Source of the DNA: Betaproteobacteria bacterium
Lineage (GTDB): Bacteria; Pseudomonadota; Gammaproteobacteria; Burkholderiales; SG8-41
DNA: 39,369 bases
Assembly (NCBI GenBank): GCA_025363575.1
Contig: JANYDM010000087.1
Span: 1-39,369 of the forward strand
Direction: 5' to 3'
Each line of letters opens with the position of its first letter. Position 1 is the first letter of the stretch. Below the pieces are notes generated by a model. The model did no database searches and was not told where the DNA came from. It worked only from the letters and a program-made list of their open reading frames with translations. This document shows positions 20,305-30,694 of the stretch, one piece after another. The position numbers and the translations under genes were made by a program.

Positions 20305-21051
20305 TTATTTCGTTGGCGCCGCGTCCTCGACCTCGACGAATTCCTCGTCGCCGCCGATGATTTCCTGCACCACTTGATTGCGTCCCTCCAAAATCGCGTC
20401 CGCCACGCCGCGCGCATACAACCGGATAGCGCGGCTGGAGTCGTCATTGCCCGGAATTACGTAATCGACGCCTTCCGGATTGTGGTTGGTGTCGACCACG
20501 GCGATGATGGGTATGCCCAGCTTCTTCGCTTCGGCAATCGCGCCTTTGTGATAACCGACGTCGATCACGAACAGCGCATCCGGCAATCCGCTCATGTCCT
20601 TGATCCCGCCCAGGCTGCGCTCGAGCTTGACGATTTCACGCTGGTAATTCAGCGCTTCTTTCTTGACCAGCTTCTCGAACGTGCCGTCCTCGGCCATCGC
20701 CTCCATGTCTTTCAGGCGCTTGATCGAAGCTTTGACGGTTTTATAATTGGTCAGCATGCCGCCGAGCCAGCGGTGGTCGACATACGGCGCGCCTGCACGC
20801 TGCGCTTCTTCCTTGATGATCTCGCGCGCCTGCCGCTTGGTGCCCACGAACATGATGACGCCCTTGTTGGCGGTCATCTGGCGCACGAACTTCAGCGCGT
20901 CCTGGTAAAGCGCGAGCGTCTTTTCCAGGTTGATGATATGAATTTTATTGCGATGGCCGAAGATAAACGGGGCCATCTTGGGATTCCAGTAGCGGGTCTG
21001 GTGTCCAAAATGGACGCCACACTCCAGCATTTCACGCATGCTAGTTGACAT
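20305..21051 (-). CDS. rpsB: 30S ribosomal protein S2
   Basis: Small-subunit ribosomal protein. The ATG at 21051 gives 248 residues, starting [20 protein letters not shown], and has GGAG five bases upstream. The signatures [36 protein letters not shown] and PDALFVIDV are all present. The C-terminal acidic tail is [13 protein letters not shown]. The frame is open to 21093 but the extra residues are leader sequence. It is the first gene of the long minus-strand operon, preceded by a near-consensus promoter and a structured leader. Confidence 0.98.
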   Translation of the reverse strand: MSTSMREMLECGVHFGHQTRYWNPKMAPFIFGHRNKIHIINLEKTLALYQDALKFVRQMTANKGVIMFVGTKRQAREIIKEEAQRAGAPYVDHRWLGGMLTNYKTVKASIKRLKDMEAMAEDGTFEKLVKKEALNYQREIVKLERSLGGIKDMSGLPDALFVIDVGYHKGAIAEAKKLGIPIIAVVDTNHNPEGVDYVIPGNDDSSRAIRLYARGVADAILEGRNQVVQEIIGGDEEFVEVEDAAPTK

Positions 21052-21076
21052 ACAATCTCCAGTAGGGTTAAGCCTC

Positions 21077-21125
21077 CATCCGCCTGCATACACTCGTTGC
21101 CGAGCACCCTGACTTGTGGCGGATG
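21077..21125 (-). promoter_or_regulatory. Structured rpsB 5' leader, possible S2 autoregulatory element
   Basis: On the minus strand, CATCCGCC (21125-21118) pairs perfectly with GGCGGATG (21084-21077). Inside the loop, CTCG-GCAA-CGAG (21104-21093) forms a second short stem closed by a GCAA tetraloop of the GNRA class. The structure ends about 20 nt before the rpsB ribosome-binding site in a leader of roughly 130 nt. S2 is known to repress its own operon through the leader in gammaproteobacteria, so autoregulation is a reasonable inference. Identity with the known leader was not shown. Confidence 0.5.
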
Positions 21126-21187
21126 TGCGATTTCTGGCTGAAAACCCAATAAATTCATTAGGAAACCTTGTTTCAGCGCAGTCGATA

Positions 21188-21217
21188 ATTATATCATCTT
21201 TAACCAGCTACGCTCAA
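21188..21217 (-). promoter_or_regulatory. Strong sigma70 promoter of the rpsB operon
   Basis: On the minus strand, TTGAGC (21217-21212) and a perfect TATAAT (21193-21188) are separated by 18 bp. The predicted start is near 21181, leaving a leader of about 130 nt before the rpsB ATG. The strength fits the demand for ribosomal protein S2 and EF-Ts. It lies in the 311-bp gap shared with divergent map. Confidence 0.7.
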
Positions 21218-21277
21218 CCGCAGAATGGCCACGGGGGCTGAAATGACGCCAGGCCGATGTCCCGTGGCCTTCGCGCG

Positions 21278-21307
21278 TTTGGTTTGCTGTCCAAACTCGA
21301 CTAGAAT
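21278..21307 (+). promoter_or_regulatory. Candidate promoter of map-glnD
   Basis: TTTGGT (21278-21283) and TAGAAT (21302-21307) are 18 bp apart, about 55 nt before the map ATG. The -10 is good and the -35 is weak. It is the most plausible plus-strand promoter in the 21052-21362 gap. No other gene was seen in that gap. Confidence 0.4.
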
Positions 21308-21362
21308 CCGCCCTCCTTTTGATTTGATTGCATAAAAGTCTCTGTATGGTCCGTTTCCTGTC

Positions 21363-22175
21363 ATGAATGCCGCACTTAAAACCGCTGAAGAAATCAACAA
21401 AATGCGCGTGGCCGGGCGGCTCGCGTCCGAAGTCCTCGATTTCATCACGCCCCATGTCAAACCGGGCATCACCACCAACGAAATCGACCGGCTATGCCAC
21501 GATTACATGGTCAACGAGCAGAAAACGGTGCCGGCTCCTCTTAACTATGCGCCGCCCGGTTACCAGCCTTACCCGAAATCAGTCTGCACTTCAGTTAACC
21601 ACGTCGTATGCCACGGCGTGCCCGGCGATAAAAAACTGAAGGCGGGTGACATCGTCAATATTGACGTCACCGTGATCAAAGACGGGTATCACGGCGACAC
21701 CAGCCGCATGTTTTACGTCGGCCAGCCGGCGGTGCAGGCCCATCGTTTATGCGAGATCACCTACGAATGCATGTGGCGCGGCATTGCAGTCGTGCGCGCC
21801 GGCGCGCGCCTCGGCGATATCGGTCATACCATCCAGGCTTGCGCGGAAGGCTACGGTTGCAGCGTGGTGCGTGAATTCTGCGGCCATGGCATAGGCGCCA
21901 AATTCCATGAAGAGCCGCAGGTGCTGCACTATGGCCGCCCCGGCACCGGGATGCAACTCGCAGCCGGCATGACTTTCACGATAGAACCGATGATCAACGC
22001 CGGACGTGCGGGCATACGCCAGCTCGCCGACGGCTGGACCATAGTGACCAAAGATCATAGTTTGTCCGCGCAGTGGGAACATACCGTGCTCGTCACCGAG
22101 CATGGCTACGACGTGCTAACCGTGTCCGCAGGCACGCCGCAGCCACCTGCTTTCATTAACGGCGGCAATGGCTGA
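21363..22175 (+). CDS. map: Methionine aminopeptidase, type I
   Basis: Removes the initiator methionine from nascent proteins after deformylation. The 270-residue product has the pita-bread metal ligands Asp101 (GDIVNIDVTV), Asp112 (YHGDTSRMF), His175 (FCGHGIGAKFHEEP), Glu208 (TFTIEPMIN) and Glu239 (AQWEHTVLVT). These correspond to the five E. coli ligands. SVNHVVCHGVPGDKKL supplies the substrate His. No zinc-finger extension is present, as expected for type Ia. It is divergent from rpsB, a common arrangement. Its last 8 bp overlap glnD, suggesting coupling. Confidence 0.97.
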   Translation: MNAALKTAEEINKMRVAGRLASEVLDFITPHVKPGITTNEIDRLCHDYMVNEQKTVPAPLNYAPPGYQPYPKSVCTSVNHVVCHGVPGDKKLKAGDIVNIDVTVIKDGYHGDTSRMFYVGQPAVQAHRLCEITYECMWRGIAVVRAGARLGDIGHTIQACAEGYGCSVVREFCGHGIGAKFHEEPQVLHYGRPGTGMQLAAGMTFTIEPMINAGRAGIRQLADGWTIVTKDHSLSAQWEHTVLVTEHGYDVLTVSAGTPQPPAFINGGNG

Positions 22176-24762
22176 CGTCCCGCAGCTGCCGCAACACTCA
22201 CCTGCCATGGCGGAAGCGCCAGGCTTGCGAATGAAACGGCGGCTTGCCGAAAGCCGCGTCACGCTGCGCGATCGGTATTTCGAACACGCATCAGCGCCGG
22301 TGCAGCTGCGCGAGCATCGAAAATTGGTTGACAACACGCTCAAGAGTGCATGGAAGCAGGCAGGCATTCCGCGCGACGTCGTGCTGGTCGCCGTTGGCGG
22401 CTACGGCCGCGGCGGGCTGTTTCCGTATTCGGACATCGACCTTCTTGTCCTGCTGCCGCAAGCGGCCAACGTGGAACTCACGCAGAAGCTCGAGCAGTTC
22501 GTGAGCCTGCTGTGGGACATCGGCCTCGACGTCGGCCACAGCGTGCGCACGGTCGCCGAGTGCGTCGAACTCGCGGCCCAGGACATCACGATACAGACGA
22601 GCCTGCTCGAAGCCCGTCTCGTCGCCGGCGAGCGCAAGCTGTTCCTTAAGTTCGAAAAAGAATTTATGCGCGCTCTGGACGCGCCGCAATTCACCAAAGC
22701 CAAGCGCCTCGAGCAAGAGCAGCGCCACGCGCGCTATCACGACACCAATCTCGAGCCCAACATAAAAGAGACCGCCGGCGGGCTGCGCGATCTGCAGACC
22801 ATCCTGTGGATCAGCCAGGCGGCCAGCATCGGCACGCGCTGGTCCGACCTCGTAAAAAACGAAGTCATTACGCGCCGCGAAGCCGCGCTGCTGCGCAAAC
22901 ACGAGGCGTTCCTGCAAAATCTGCGCATACGCCTGCACTACCTCGCGCAACGGCGCGAAGAGCGGCTCGTCTTCGACGTGCAGACCGCGCTGGCGACGCA
23001 GATGGGCCTGCGCGATACTGCGCACCGGCGCGCGAGCGAACATCTGATGCAGCGCTTTTACCGCACCGCGATTGAAATCAGTCAGTTGAATACCATCGTG
23101 CTGCAGAACCTCGGCTCGCGAATCTTCCCGCCGCGCGGGCGCACCGTCGAGGAGATCAACGAGCGCTTCAACAGCCGCAACGAACTGCTCGAGGCGGTCG
23201 ACGAGGGGCTTTTCAGGCGCGAACCCAGCGCGATGCTCGAGGCCTTCGTCATCCTCCAACAGCGCCACGAACTGAAAGGCATCGCTGCTGCCACGTTGCG
23301 CGCGCTGTGGCGCGCGAGCCCGCTCATCAATCCTGCGTTCCGGCGCGTGCCGCGCAACCGTGAGCTTTTCATGCAGCTCCTGAAAAGCCCGTCGCGCGTC
23401 GTGCGCGAGCTCAAACGCATGAATCAGTATGGCATTCTCGGGCGCTACATTCCCGCATTCGGCCGCATCGTCGGCCAGATGCAGCATGATCTCTACCATG
23501 TCTACACGGTCGACGAACACATACTGAATGTGATGCGCAATCTGCGGCGCTTTGCCGTGCCCGAGCTCGCGCATGAGTTTCCGCTTGCCAGCCGGCTGAT
23601 GATTGATTTCGACCGCCCGGAGCTGCTCTACCTTGCGGGCCTCTTTCACGACATCGCGAAAGGCCGCGGCGGTGACCACTCAGCGCTGGGCAAAGTGGAC
23701 GCGCTGCGGTTCGCGCGCGAGCATGGCTTGGCACGCGCGGATGCGGAGCTTGTCGCATGGCTGGTGCAAAACCATCTTGTCATGTCCGCTACCGCCCAGA
23801 AAAAAGACCTCTCCGATCCGGACGTGATCAGCGCATTCGCCGCGCACGTCGGCGATGAGCGGCATCTGATCGCTCTCTATATCCTCACCGTCGCCGACAT
23901 ACGCGGCACCAGCCCCAAAGTCTGGAATGGCTGGAAGGCGAAACTGCTCGAAGACCTGTTCCTCATGACGCGCCGCCGTCTGGGCGGTGACGCACGCTCG
24001 CTCGACAGCAGTCTGCAACTGCGTCAGGACGCCGTTAAAGCTAAACTGCGGCTGTATGCAATCAAGGACGAAGCCGTCGAGAAATTATGGTCGCAGCTCG
24101 ACATCTCGTACTTTCTGCGCCACAACGCCGATGAAATCGCGTGGCATACGCGCCTCCTGAATTACCGCGTGGACACCCCTGCGCCGGTGGTCAAGGCGCG
24201 CCTGTCGCCCGCCGGCGAAGGCCTGCAGGTAATGATCTACGTGCGCGACCAGAAGGACCTGTTCGCCCGCATCTGCAGCTTCTTCGAGCGCATCAGCTAT
24301 TCGATTGTCGACGCAAAAATCTACACGACCCGCCACGGTTACGCGCTCGACAGCTTCGCGATACTCGATCCCAACAACCAGAAGCCGCAGTACCGCGATC
24401 TCATCGGTTATATCGAATACGAACTCGGCGAGCGCCTGGCCAATGAAACGCCGCTCGAACCGCCGGCGCAAGGCCGCGTCAGCCGCCAGCTCAAGCATTT
24501 CCCGATCACGCCCGAAGTCAGAATCACGGCCGACGAGCGCGGCCTCTACAAAGTGCTGAACATCATCGCCGGCGACCGTCCCGGCCTGCTGTCACGCGTC
24601 GGCCGCTGCCTCGTCGACTACCAGATCAATTTATATACCGCCAAGATCAATACGCTAGGCGACCGCGCCGAGGACGTGTTTCTGATCAACGGACCGGCGC
24701 TGAGCGACCCGAAAAAACTGATCAAGCTCGAAAGCGACTTGGTGCGGGAACTGCAGACGTGA
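22168..24762 (+). CDS. glnD: Bifunctional PII uridylyltransferase/uridylyl-removing enzyme
   Basis: The nitrogen sensor that uridylylates PII at low glutamine and removes UMP at high glutamine. The 864-residue product has the full domain order. The nucleotidyltransferase site GGYGRGGLFPYSDIDLL spans 77-93 with Asp89 and Asp91. A PII-uridylyltransferase helical region and NIKETAGGLRDLQTILW follow. The HD hydrolase is LFHDIAKGRGGDHS at about 492-505. Two C-terminal ACT glutamine-binding domains (about 690-765 and 795-864) end it, the second beginning YKVLNIIAGDRPGLLSRVGR. The ATG at 22168 lies inside the end of map. The first 25 residues are poorly conserved, and Met22 could be used instead. 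Confidence 0.96.
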   Translation: MADVPQLPQHSPAMAEAPGLRMKRRLAESRVTLRDRYFEHASAPVQLREHRKLVDNTLKSAWKQAGIPRDVVLVAVGGYGRGGLFPYSDIDLLVLLPQAANVELTQKLEQFVSLLWDIGLDVGHSVRTVAECVELAAQDITIQTSLLEARLVAGERKLFLKFEKEFMRALDAPQFTKAKRLEQEQRHARYHDTNLEPNIKETAGGLRDLQTILWISQAASIGTRWSDLVKNEVITRREAALLRKHEAFLQNLRIRLHYLAQRREERLVFDVQTALATQMGLRDTAHRRASEHLMQRFYRTAIEISQLNTIVLQNLGSRIFPPRGRTVEEINERFNSRNELLEAVDEGLFRREPSAMLEAFVILQQRHELKGIAAATLRALWRASPLINPAFRRVPRNRELFMQLLKSPSRVVRELKRMNQYGILGRYIPAFGRIVGQMQHDLYHVYTVDEHILNVMRNLRRFAVPELAHEFPLASRLMIDFDRPELLYLAGLFHDIAKGRGGDHSALGKVDALRFAREHGLARADAELVAWLVQNHLVMSATAQKKDLSDPDVISAFAAHVGDERHLIALYILTVADIRGTSPKVWNGWKAKLLEDLFLMTRRRLGGDARSLDSSLQLRQDAVKAKLRLYAIKDEAVEKLWSQLDISYFLRHNADEIAWHTRLLNYRVDTPAPVVKARLSPAGEGLQVMIYVRDQKDLFARICSFFERISYSIVDAKIYTTRHGYALDSFAILDPNNQKPQYRDLIGYIEYELGERLANETPLEPPAQGRVSRQLKHFPITPEVRITADERGLYKVLNIIAGDRPGLLSRVGRCLVDYQINLYTAKINTLGDRAEDVFLINGPALSDPKKLIKLESDLVRELQT

Positions 24763-24822
24763 CTAGAGGATTGAGGATTGAGGACCTACACTATTTTCTC
24801 GATCCTCAATCCTGCCTTCTAG
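24763..24822. repeat. Palindromic element filling the glnD/def gap, likely bidirectional terminator
   Basis: CTAGA (24763-24767) and TCTAG (24818-24822) bracket an inner inverted repeat. AGGATTGAGGA occurs in two overlapping registers (24767-24777 and 24774-24784) as a tandem GGATTGA repeat. Its complement TCCTCAATCCT lies at 24803-24813. The element starts directly after the glnD stop and contains the def stop codon (24821-24819). It lies between convergent genes, so a terminator role in both directions is likely. A dispersed-repeat origin is possible. Confidence 0.6.
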
Positions 24823-25352
24823 TCATCCTCGATGTCCTCGCCCGGAAAGAGCACGTCGGTAAAACCGAAACGGCTGAGGTCGCGCATGCGCATGGGATAT
24901 AAAACCCCGATCAGGTGATCGCATTCGTGCTGCACGACGCGTGCATGGAAACCTTCGACGTTGCGGTCAACCGGCTTCCCGAACTGGTCGTAACCCTGGT
25001 AGCGCAAGCGTGTAACTCGCGGCACCACGCCGCGCATGCCAGGCACCGACAAGCAGCCTTCCCAGCCGTCTTCGACTTCCGGATCGAGCGTAGTCAACGT
25101 CGGATTGATCAATACGGTTTGGGGCACTTCGTCCGCGTCGGGATAACGCGGGTTCTGCGCTATCCCGAAAATCACCACCTGTAGCCCGACACCGATCTGC
25201 GGCGCCGCGAGCCCCGCGCCGTCGAGTGCCGCCATTGTGTCCTGCATGTCGGCGAGCAATGCATGCAACTCGGGCGTGTCGAAGCGCTCGACCGGCCGCG
25301 CGCGCTCCAGCAGACGCGGATCGCCCATGCGTAAAACCTCTTTAATCGCCAT
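24819..25352 (-). CDS. def: Peptide deformylase
   Basis: Iron/zinc hydrolase that removes the formyl group from new proteins, the step before Map. The 177-residue product has all three family motifs: [10 protein letters not shown] (45-54), EGCLSVPG (98-105) with metal ligand Cys100, and QHECDHL (141-147) with His142, catalytic Glu143 and His146. The C-terminal acidic tail ends FPGEDIEDD. It overlaps the mtiP stop by 11 bp, so it is probably co-transcribed as the last gene of the smc run. The stop codon falls in the palindrome shared with glnD. Confidence 0.97.
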   Translation of the reverse strand: MAIKEVLRMGDPRLLERARPVERFDTPELHALLADMQDTMAALDGAGLAAPQIGVGLQVVIFGIAQNPRYPDADEVPQTVLINPTLTTLDPEVEDGWEGCLSVPGMRGVVPRVTRLRYQGYDQFGKPVDRNVEGFHARVVQHECDHLIGVLYPMRMRDLSRFGFTDVLFPGEDIEDD

Positions 25353-26088
25353 GGCCTTTTACCAATTCCTCGAGAATTCGCTGCACCCGCCCCGTTGTTC
25401 GCTGCAATATTGCCGCCATTTCATCCACGGCAATAGCAGTTCCGCTGCTACCGCGTCCGGCCGCATGATTGACGACGATCGCGAGCGTGGCATAAGCCAC
25501 GCCGATTTCGCGCGCGAGCACTGCCTCCGGCATGCCGGTCATACCCACCATGTCGGCGCCATCGCGCTCAAGGCGATTGATTTCAGCGGCAGTTTCAAGG
25601 CGCGGCCCTTGCGTTGCGGCATAGACGCCGCCGTCGATTACTGCTTCGCCCGCCCTCTTCGCCGCCGCTATGCACGCCACGCGCAATGAGGACGTATACG
25701 GAAGTGTAAAGTCGACATGCTGCACGCCGCGGTCACCCAGTGCGCAGAACGTACCGGCACGTCCGTGCGTGTAGTCGATAATCTGGTCCGGGATCGCCAA
25801 AACCGAGGGCGACAAGTCTTTGCGTATGCCGCCCACGGCTGCAATACCCAGAACGCTTTTCACGCCAACGGAGTGCAACGCCCAGATATTGGCCAGGTAA
25901 TTGATCTGGTGCGGCGGTATCGTGTGGCCGTGGCCGTGCCGCGCAAGAAACACGACGGCATGACCGGCAATGGTCCCGAATGTGAGCGCGCCCGACGGCT
26001 CGCCGTAAGGCGTGCGCACAACTTCGCGGCGCACGGCGGCGAGGCCGGGGATATTGGCGAACCCGCTGCCGCCGATAATCGCTAACAT
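25342..26088 (-). CDS. Putative S-methyl-5'-thioinosine phosphorylase (MTAP/PNP family)
   Basis: Predicted phosphorolysis of a methylthio-nucleoside to 5-methylthioribose 1-phosphate and a purine base. The ATG at 26088 gives 248 residues starting [15 protein letters not shown]. The upstream extension to 26136 is not conserved. Motifs are [20 protein letters not shown] (50-69), [12 protein letters not shown] (159-170) and [10 protein letters not shown] (180-189). At the purine-recognition position the sequence is IVVNHAAG with Asn207, where adenosine-type MTAPs have Asp. Asn favours a 6-oxopurine, so hypoxanthine from methylthioinosine is the likely product. This fits the overlapping hypoxanthine phosphoribosyltransferase gene. 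Adenosine-type MTAP or another PNP activity is the alternative. Confidence 0.83.
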   Translation of the reverse strand: MLAIIGGSGFANIPGLAAVRREVVRTPYGEPSGALTFGTIAGHAVVFLARHGHGHTIPPHQINYLANIWALHSVGVKSVLGIAAVGGIRKDLSPSVLAIPDQIIDYTHGRAGTFCALGDRGVQHVDFTLPYTSSLRVACIAAAKRAGEAVIDGGVYAATQGPRLETAAEINRLERDGADMVGMTGMPEAVLAREIGVAYATLAIVVNHAAGRGSSGTAIAVDEMAAILQRTTGRVQRILEELVKGHGD

Positions 26089-26639
26089 TCGCTTAGGCCG
26101 GTTTTCAACGCGTAGACCGCCGGCAGATTGCGCCATGCGCCTTTGACATCCATGCCGTAGCCGAATACGTAGCGGTTCGGCAGTGAGATGCCGACGAAAT
26201 CGGCAGCGATCGGTTTCGGCGCACCGATGGCCTTGTCGGCAAATACCGCCGCATAAAATTTCGCCGCGCCTGCCGCCAGCACCCGCCGCCGGATTTCCAC
26301 CAGCGTAAGGCCCATGTCGAGGATGTCATCGATGACAAGCACAGTGCGTCCCACCATGCTCTCATGTGGAAATGATTTCCACTCGACGCTGCCACCCGTC
26401 GTCGCATTGCCATACCGCGTCACATGCACGTAGTCCAGATCGAGCGGAAACGCGAGTAGCGGCAGCAGCTGCCCGGTAAACACGACGGCACCGCTCATAA
26501 CGCTCAAGACCAGCGGATTGGACGCCGCGAGAGCGGTCGATATTTCCGCCGCGACTCGCCGCACGGCGCGGCTGACAGCGTCCGCGGGGCAGACCAGCTC
26601 CGCGGACTTCAATATGTGCTGCGCTTCTGCCGCAAGCAT
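26082..26639 (-). CDS. hpt: Hypoxanthine-guanine phosphoribosyltransferase
   Basis: Salvages hypoxanthine or guanine with PRPP to IMP or GMP. The 185-residue product has the PRPP-binding signature VLVIDDILDMGLTL (100-113). An early SVMSGAVVFTGQLL loop precedes it, and DYVHVTRYGNATTGG forms the flexible-loop region. ADFVGISLPNRYVFGYGMD, with the Asp/Tyr purine-contact region, lies near the C-terminus. It overlaps the putative methylthioinosine phosphorylase by 7 bp, and the two could form a short hypoxanthine recovery route. It follows galU by 27 bp. The exact base preference is not determinable. Confidence 0.9.
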   Translation of the reverse strand: MLAAEAQHILKSAELVCPADAVSRAVRRVAAEISTALAASNPLVLSVMSGAVVFTGQLLPLLAFPLDLDYVHVTRYGNATTGGSVEWKSFPHESMVGRTVLVIDDILDMGLTLVEIRRRVLAAGAAKFYAAVFADKAIGAPKPIAADFVGISLPNRYVFGYGMDVKGAWRNLPAVYALKTGLSEC

Positions 26640-26666
26640 GGCTATGCGTTGTCGGTCTGTCGCGAC

Positions 26667-27539
26667 TCAGCGCCGCAACTTCGCGAGATGCTGTTTGAAC
26701 TCACGTGCGACCTCCGGATGCTTGAGCCCGTACGCGACATTGGCCTTCAGATAGCCGAGTTTGCTGCCGCAATCGTAGCGCACGCCGGAGAATTGATGCG
26801 CCAGCACGCGTTCCTCCTGCAGCAATGCAGCGATACCGTCGGTCAGTTGAATTTCGCCGCCTGCACCGGGCTTGACGCGCTGCAGGAAATGAAAAATCCG
26901 CGGCGACAAAATATAGCGTCCGACGACGCCCAGGCGCGAAGGTGCCTTGGCAGGCTGCGGCTTTTCCACGATGGCCGACACTGGGTAGAGGTTCCCCTGG
27001 CGTCGTCCCGGCATGATGATGCCGTATTGACGCGTTTCACCGCGTGCGACCTTCTGCACGCCGAGCAACGAGCAGCGCTCGCGGCGGTAGACGTCGACCA
27101 TCTGCTTCATGACCGGCGGCTTACTGTCGATCAGGTCATCAGCGAGTATGACCGCGAACGGCTGATCGCCGATTACGGGCTGCGCGCACAGCACGGCGTG
27201 ACCCAGGCCCAGCGCTTCCTGCTGGCGCACGTAGATGCATTTGACGTGCCGCGGAACGACGTCTCGCACCATCGCCAGCATCGCGTGCTTGCCGCGCGTT
27301 GTAAGCTCGGACTCGACTTCGAACGCCTTGTCGAAATGGTCCTCGATTGCGCGCTTGCTGCGGCCGGTGATGAACACCAGCTCGGTAATGCCAGCCGCGA
27401 CCGCTTCTTCGACCGCATATTGGATGAGCGGCTTGTCGACGACCGGCAGCATCTCTTTGGGGCTGGCCTTGGTCGCCGGCAAAAAACGCGTGCCGAGGCC
27501 CGCGACCGGAAATACCGCTTTGGTAATCACATTGCCCAT
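26667..27539 (-). CDS. galU: UTP-glucose-1-phosphate uridylyltransferase
   Basis: Makes UDP-glucose for lipopolysaccharide, exopolysaccharide and galactose metabolism. The 290-residue product has the nucleotidyltransferase site [20 protein letters not shown] near residues 9-28. [20 protein letters not shown] and [20 protein letters not shown] with the metal-binding Asp follow. [20 protein letters not shown] and RYILSPRIF, then [12 protein letters not shown], complete the set. It lies 5 bp after ligA on the same strand. Confidence 0.96.
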   Translation of the reverse strand: MGNVITKAVFPVAGLGTRFLPATKASPKEMLPVVDKPLIQYAVEEAVAAGITELVFITGRSKRAIEDHFDKAFEVESELTTRGKHAMLAMVRDVVPRHVKCIYVRQQEALGLGHAVLCAQPVIGDQPFAVILADDLIDSKPPVMKQMVDVYRRERCSLLGVQKVARGETRQYGIIMPGRRQGNLYPVSAIVEKPQPAKAPSRLGVVGRYILSPRIFHFLQRVKPGAGGEIQLTDGIAALLQEERVLAHQFSGVRYDCGSKLGYLKANVAYGLKHPEVAREFKQHLAKLRR

Positions 27540-27544
27540 AGTCT

Positions 27545-29578
<2,034 letters not shown>

Positions 29579-30685
29579 TTATGCAAACAGACGCAGTGCG
29601 CGCGCTCCCCCGGCGGCGATCTGTCCCGCCTCCATCTTCGCGAGTATGCCGGTCAGCTGGCGGCGGATTTTTTCGATCGCATCATCCGTGAGCGTCGCGT
29701 GGTTGTCATCGACGAGTGCGCCGTCGAGCGCCGCTACAAAATTGCGCGCGGCGCCCAGCATCGCTTCGAATGCGTCTGCAGTGCCGGCGACGCGCGGCAC
29801 GTCGAGCAGAAATGTGAGCCCGCCGGTGGTCAGTGTTTTCATCTGTTCCGGCATGAACGGCATCGGTTCGTGATTATCGACGGTATATACCGTCGCACCA
29901 CTGTCGTTCGGAAGGACGAATACTCCGTCGCTGCCGAGCTTCATGCCGTCAGCTTCGGCCAGCGCGCGTATGTTGGTGCCGGTAAACGAGCCGCCCACGT
30001 GCGCGACGACATTGACCCCAATGGCGATGTCAACGTCGGCGCAAAAACGGTCGAGCTGCACTGCCATCGCGTGCGCGAGCTCGACATCGATGGCCTTAAT
30101 TTTCGCTCCACTGCCGGCTCCATTCAACGCCACCCATTTCTCGACAGCGGCGCGGAACATCCTCAATTGCTCCTGCTCGATGCAGCCGGCGCGGTTCGAC
30201 ATCTGCAGCGCAAAGCGAAGTTGCGCATGCGGCGCCCCGCCGTCCATGCCTGCCGGTTGCCACATGCCGGTCGCGGCGTCATATCCCGCCACCAGGACGG
30301 GCTTGTGCCACGAGTCGGCCAACGAGCGCAACTCAGAATGCAAAGAGGCGCCGGAGTCCGGCGCCGCCAGTTCGACCTCGACGACATAATCGATCACCGG
30401 ATCCAGCATGGCCTTTGGCGGCATTTTCGCGGAAGGCGCTTTGATAACCTGCGGGGCGGCGGCCGGCGGGACCGTTGCCCGCCCACTCTCGAGTCGCGGC
30501 TCGATGCGCGCCGTCACGTCTTCTTCACCTGCGGGTTCTGCCGGCATCAGCACGTCCGCGTGCTCGTCGCCGAAAGCCGCTTCCGCGCGACGCCGGAACT
30601 GGCGCTCCTGCCACACGTTGAACGCGTAGACACCGGCGACGACGCAAGCGCCTATGCCCAGCAGAGCTAGTTGCAGGTCGCTCAT
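29579..30685 (-). CDS. zipA: ZipA-like cell division protein
   Basis: Predicted inner-membrane anchor for FtsZ at the division site. The 368-residue protein has an N-terminal membrane helix (about 5-23, LQLALLGIGACVVAGVYAF) with the rest cytoplasmic. A charged then Pro/Ala-rich linker (about 30-95) is followed by a globular region. The C-terminal FtsZ-binding domain (about 215-360) includes MKLGSDGVFVLPNDSG and GGLTFLLDVPRVAG. Sequence similarity to gammaproteobacterial ZipA is low, so position between smc and ligA is an important support. It is 9 bp after smc, and its stop directly abuts the ligA ATG. Confidence 0.85.
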   Translation of the reverse strand: MSDLQLALLGIGACVVAGVYAFNVWQERQFRRRAEAAFGDEHADVLMPAEPAGEEDVTARIEPRLESGRATVPPAAAPQVIKAPSAKMPPKAMLDPVIDYVVEVELAAPDSGASLHSELRSLADSWHKPVLVAGYDAATGMWQPAGMDGGAPHAQLRFALQMSNRAGCIEQEQLRMFRAAVEKWVALNGAGSGAKIKAIDVELAHAMAVQLDRFCADVDIAIGVNVVAHVGGSFTGTNIRALAEADGMKLGSDGVFVLPNDSGATVYTVDNHEPMPFMPEQMKTLTTGGLTFLLDVPRVAGTADAFEAMLGAARNFVAALDGALVDDNHATLTDDAIEKIRRQLTGILAKMEAGQIAAGGARALRLFA

Positions 30686-30694
30686 TGCCCCGGC

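Noticed and set aside
20172..20447. N-terminal extension of EF-Ts
   Set aside because: The open frame runs through the terminator hairpin and into rpsB; the ATG at 20171 has a ribosome-binding site and the conserved family start.
20892..21158. 88-codon minus-strand frame starting in the rpsB leader ([14 protein letters not shown])
   Set aside because: Considered as a leader peptide, but it runs far into rpsB in another frame, has no clear ribosome-binding site and overlaps the leader hairpin.
22291..23679. Minus-strand frame of 462 codons opposite glnD
   Set aside because: Antisense shadow of glnD, whose domains are complete on the plus strand.
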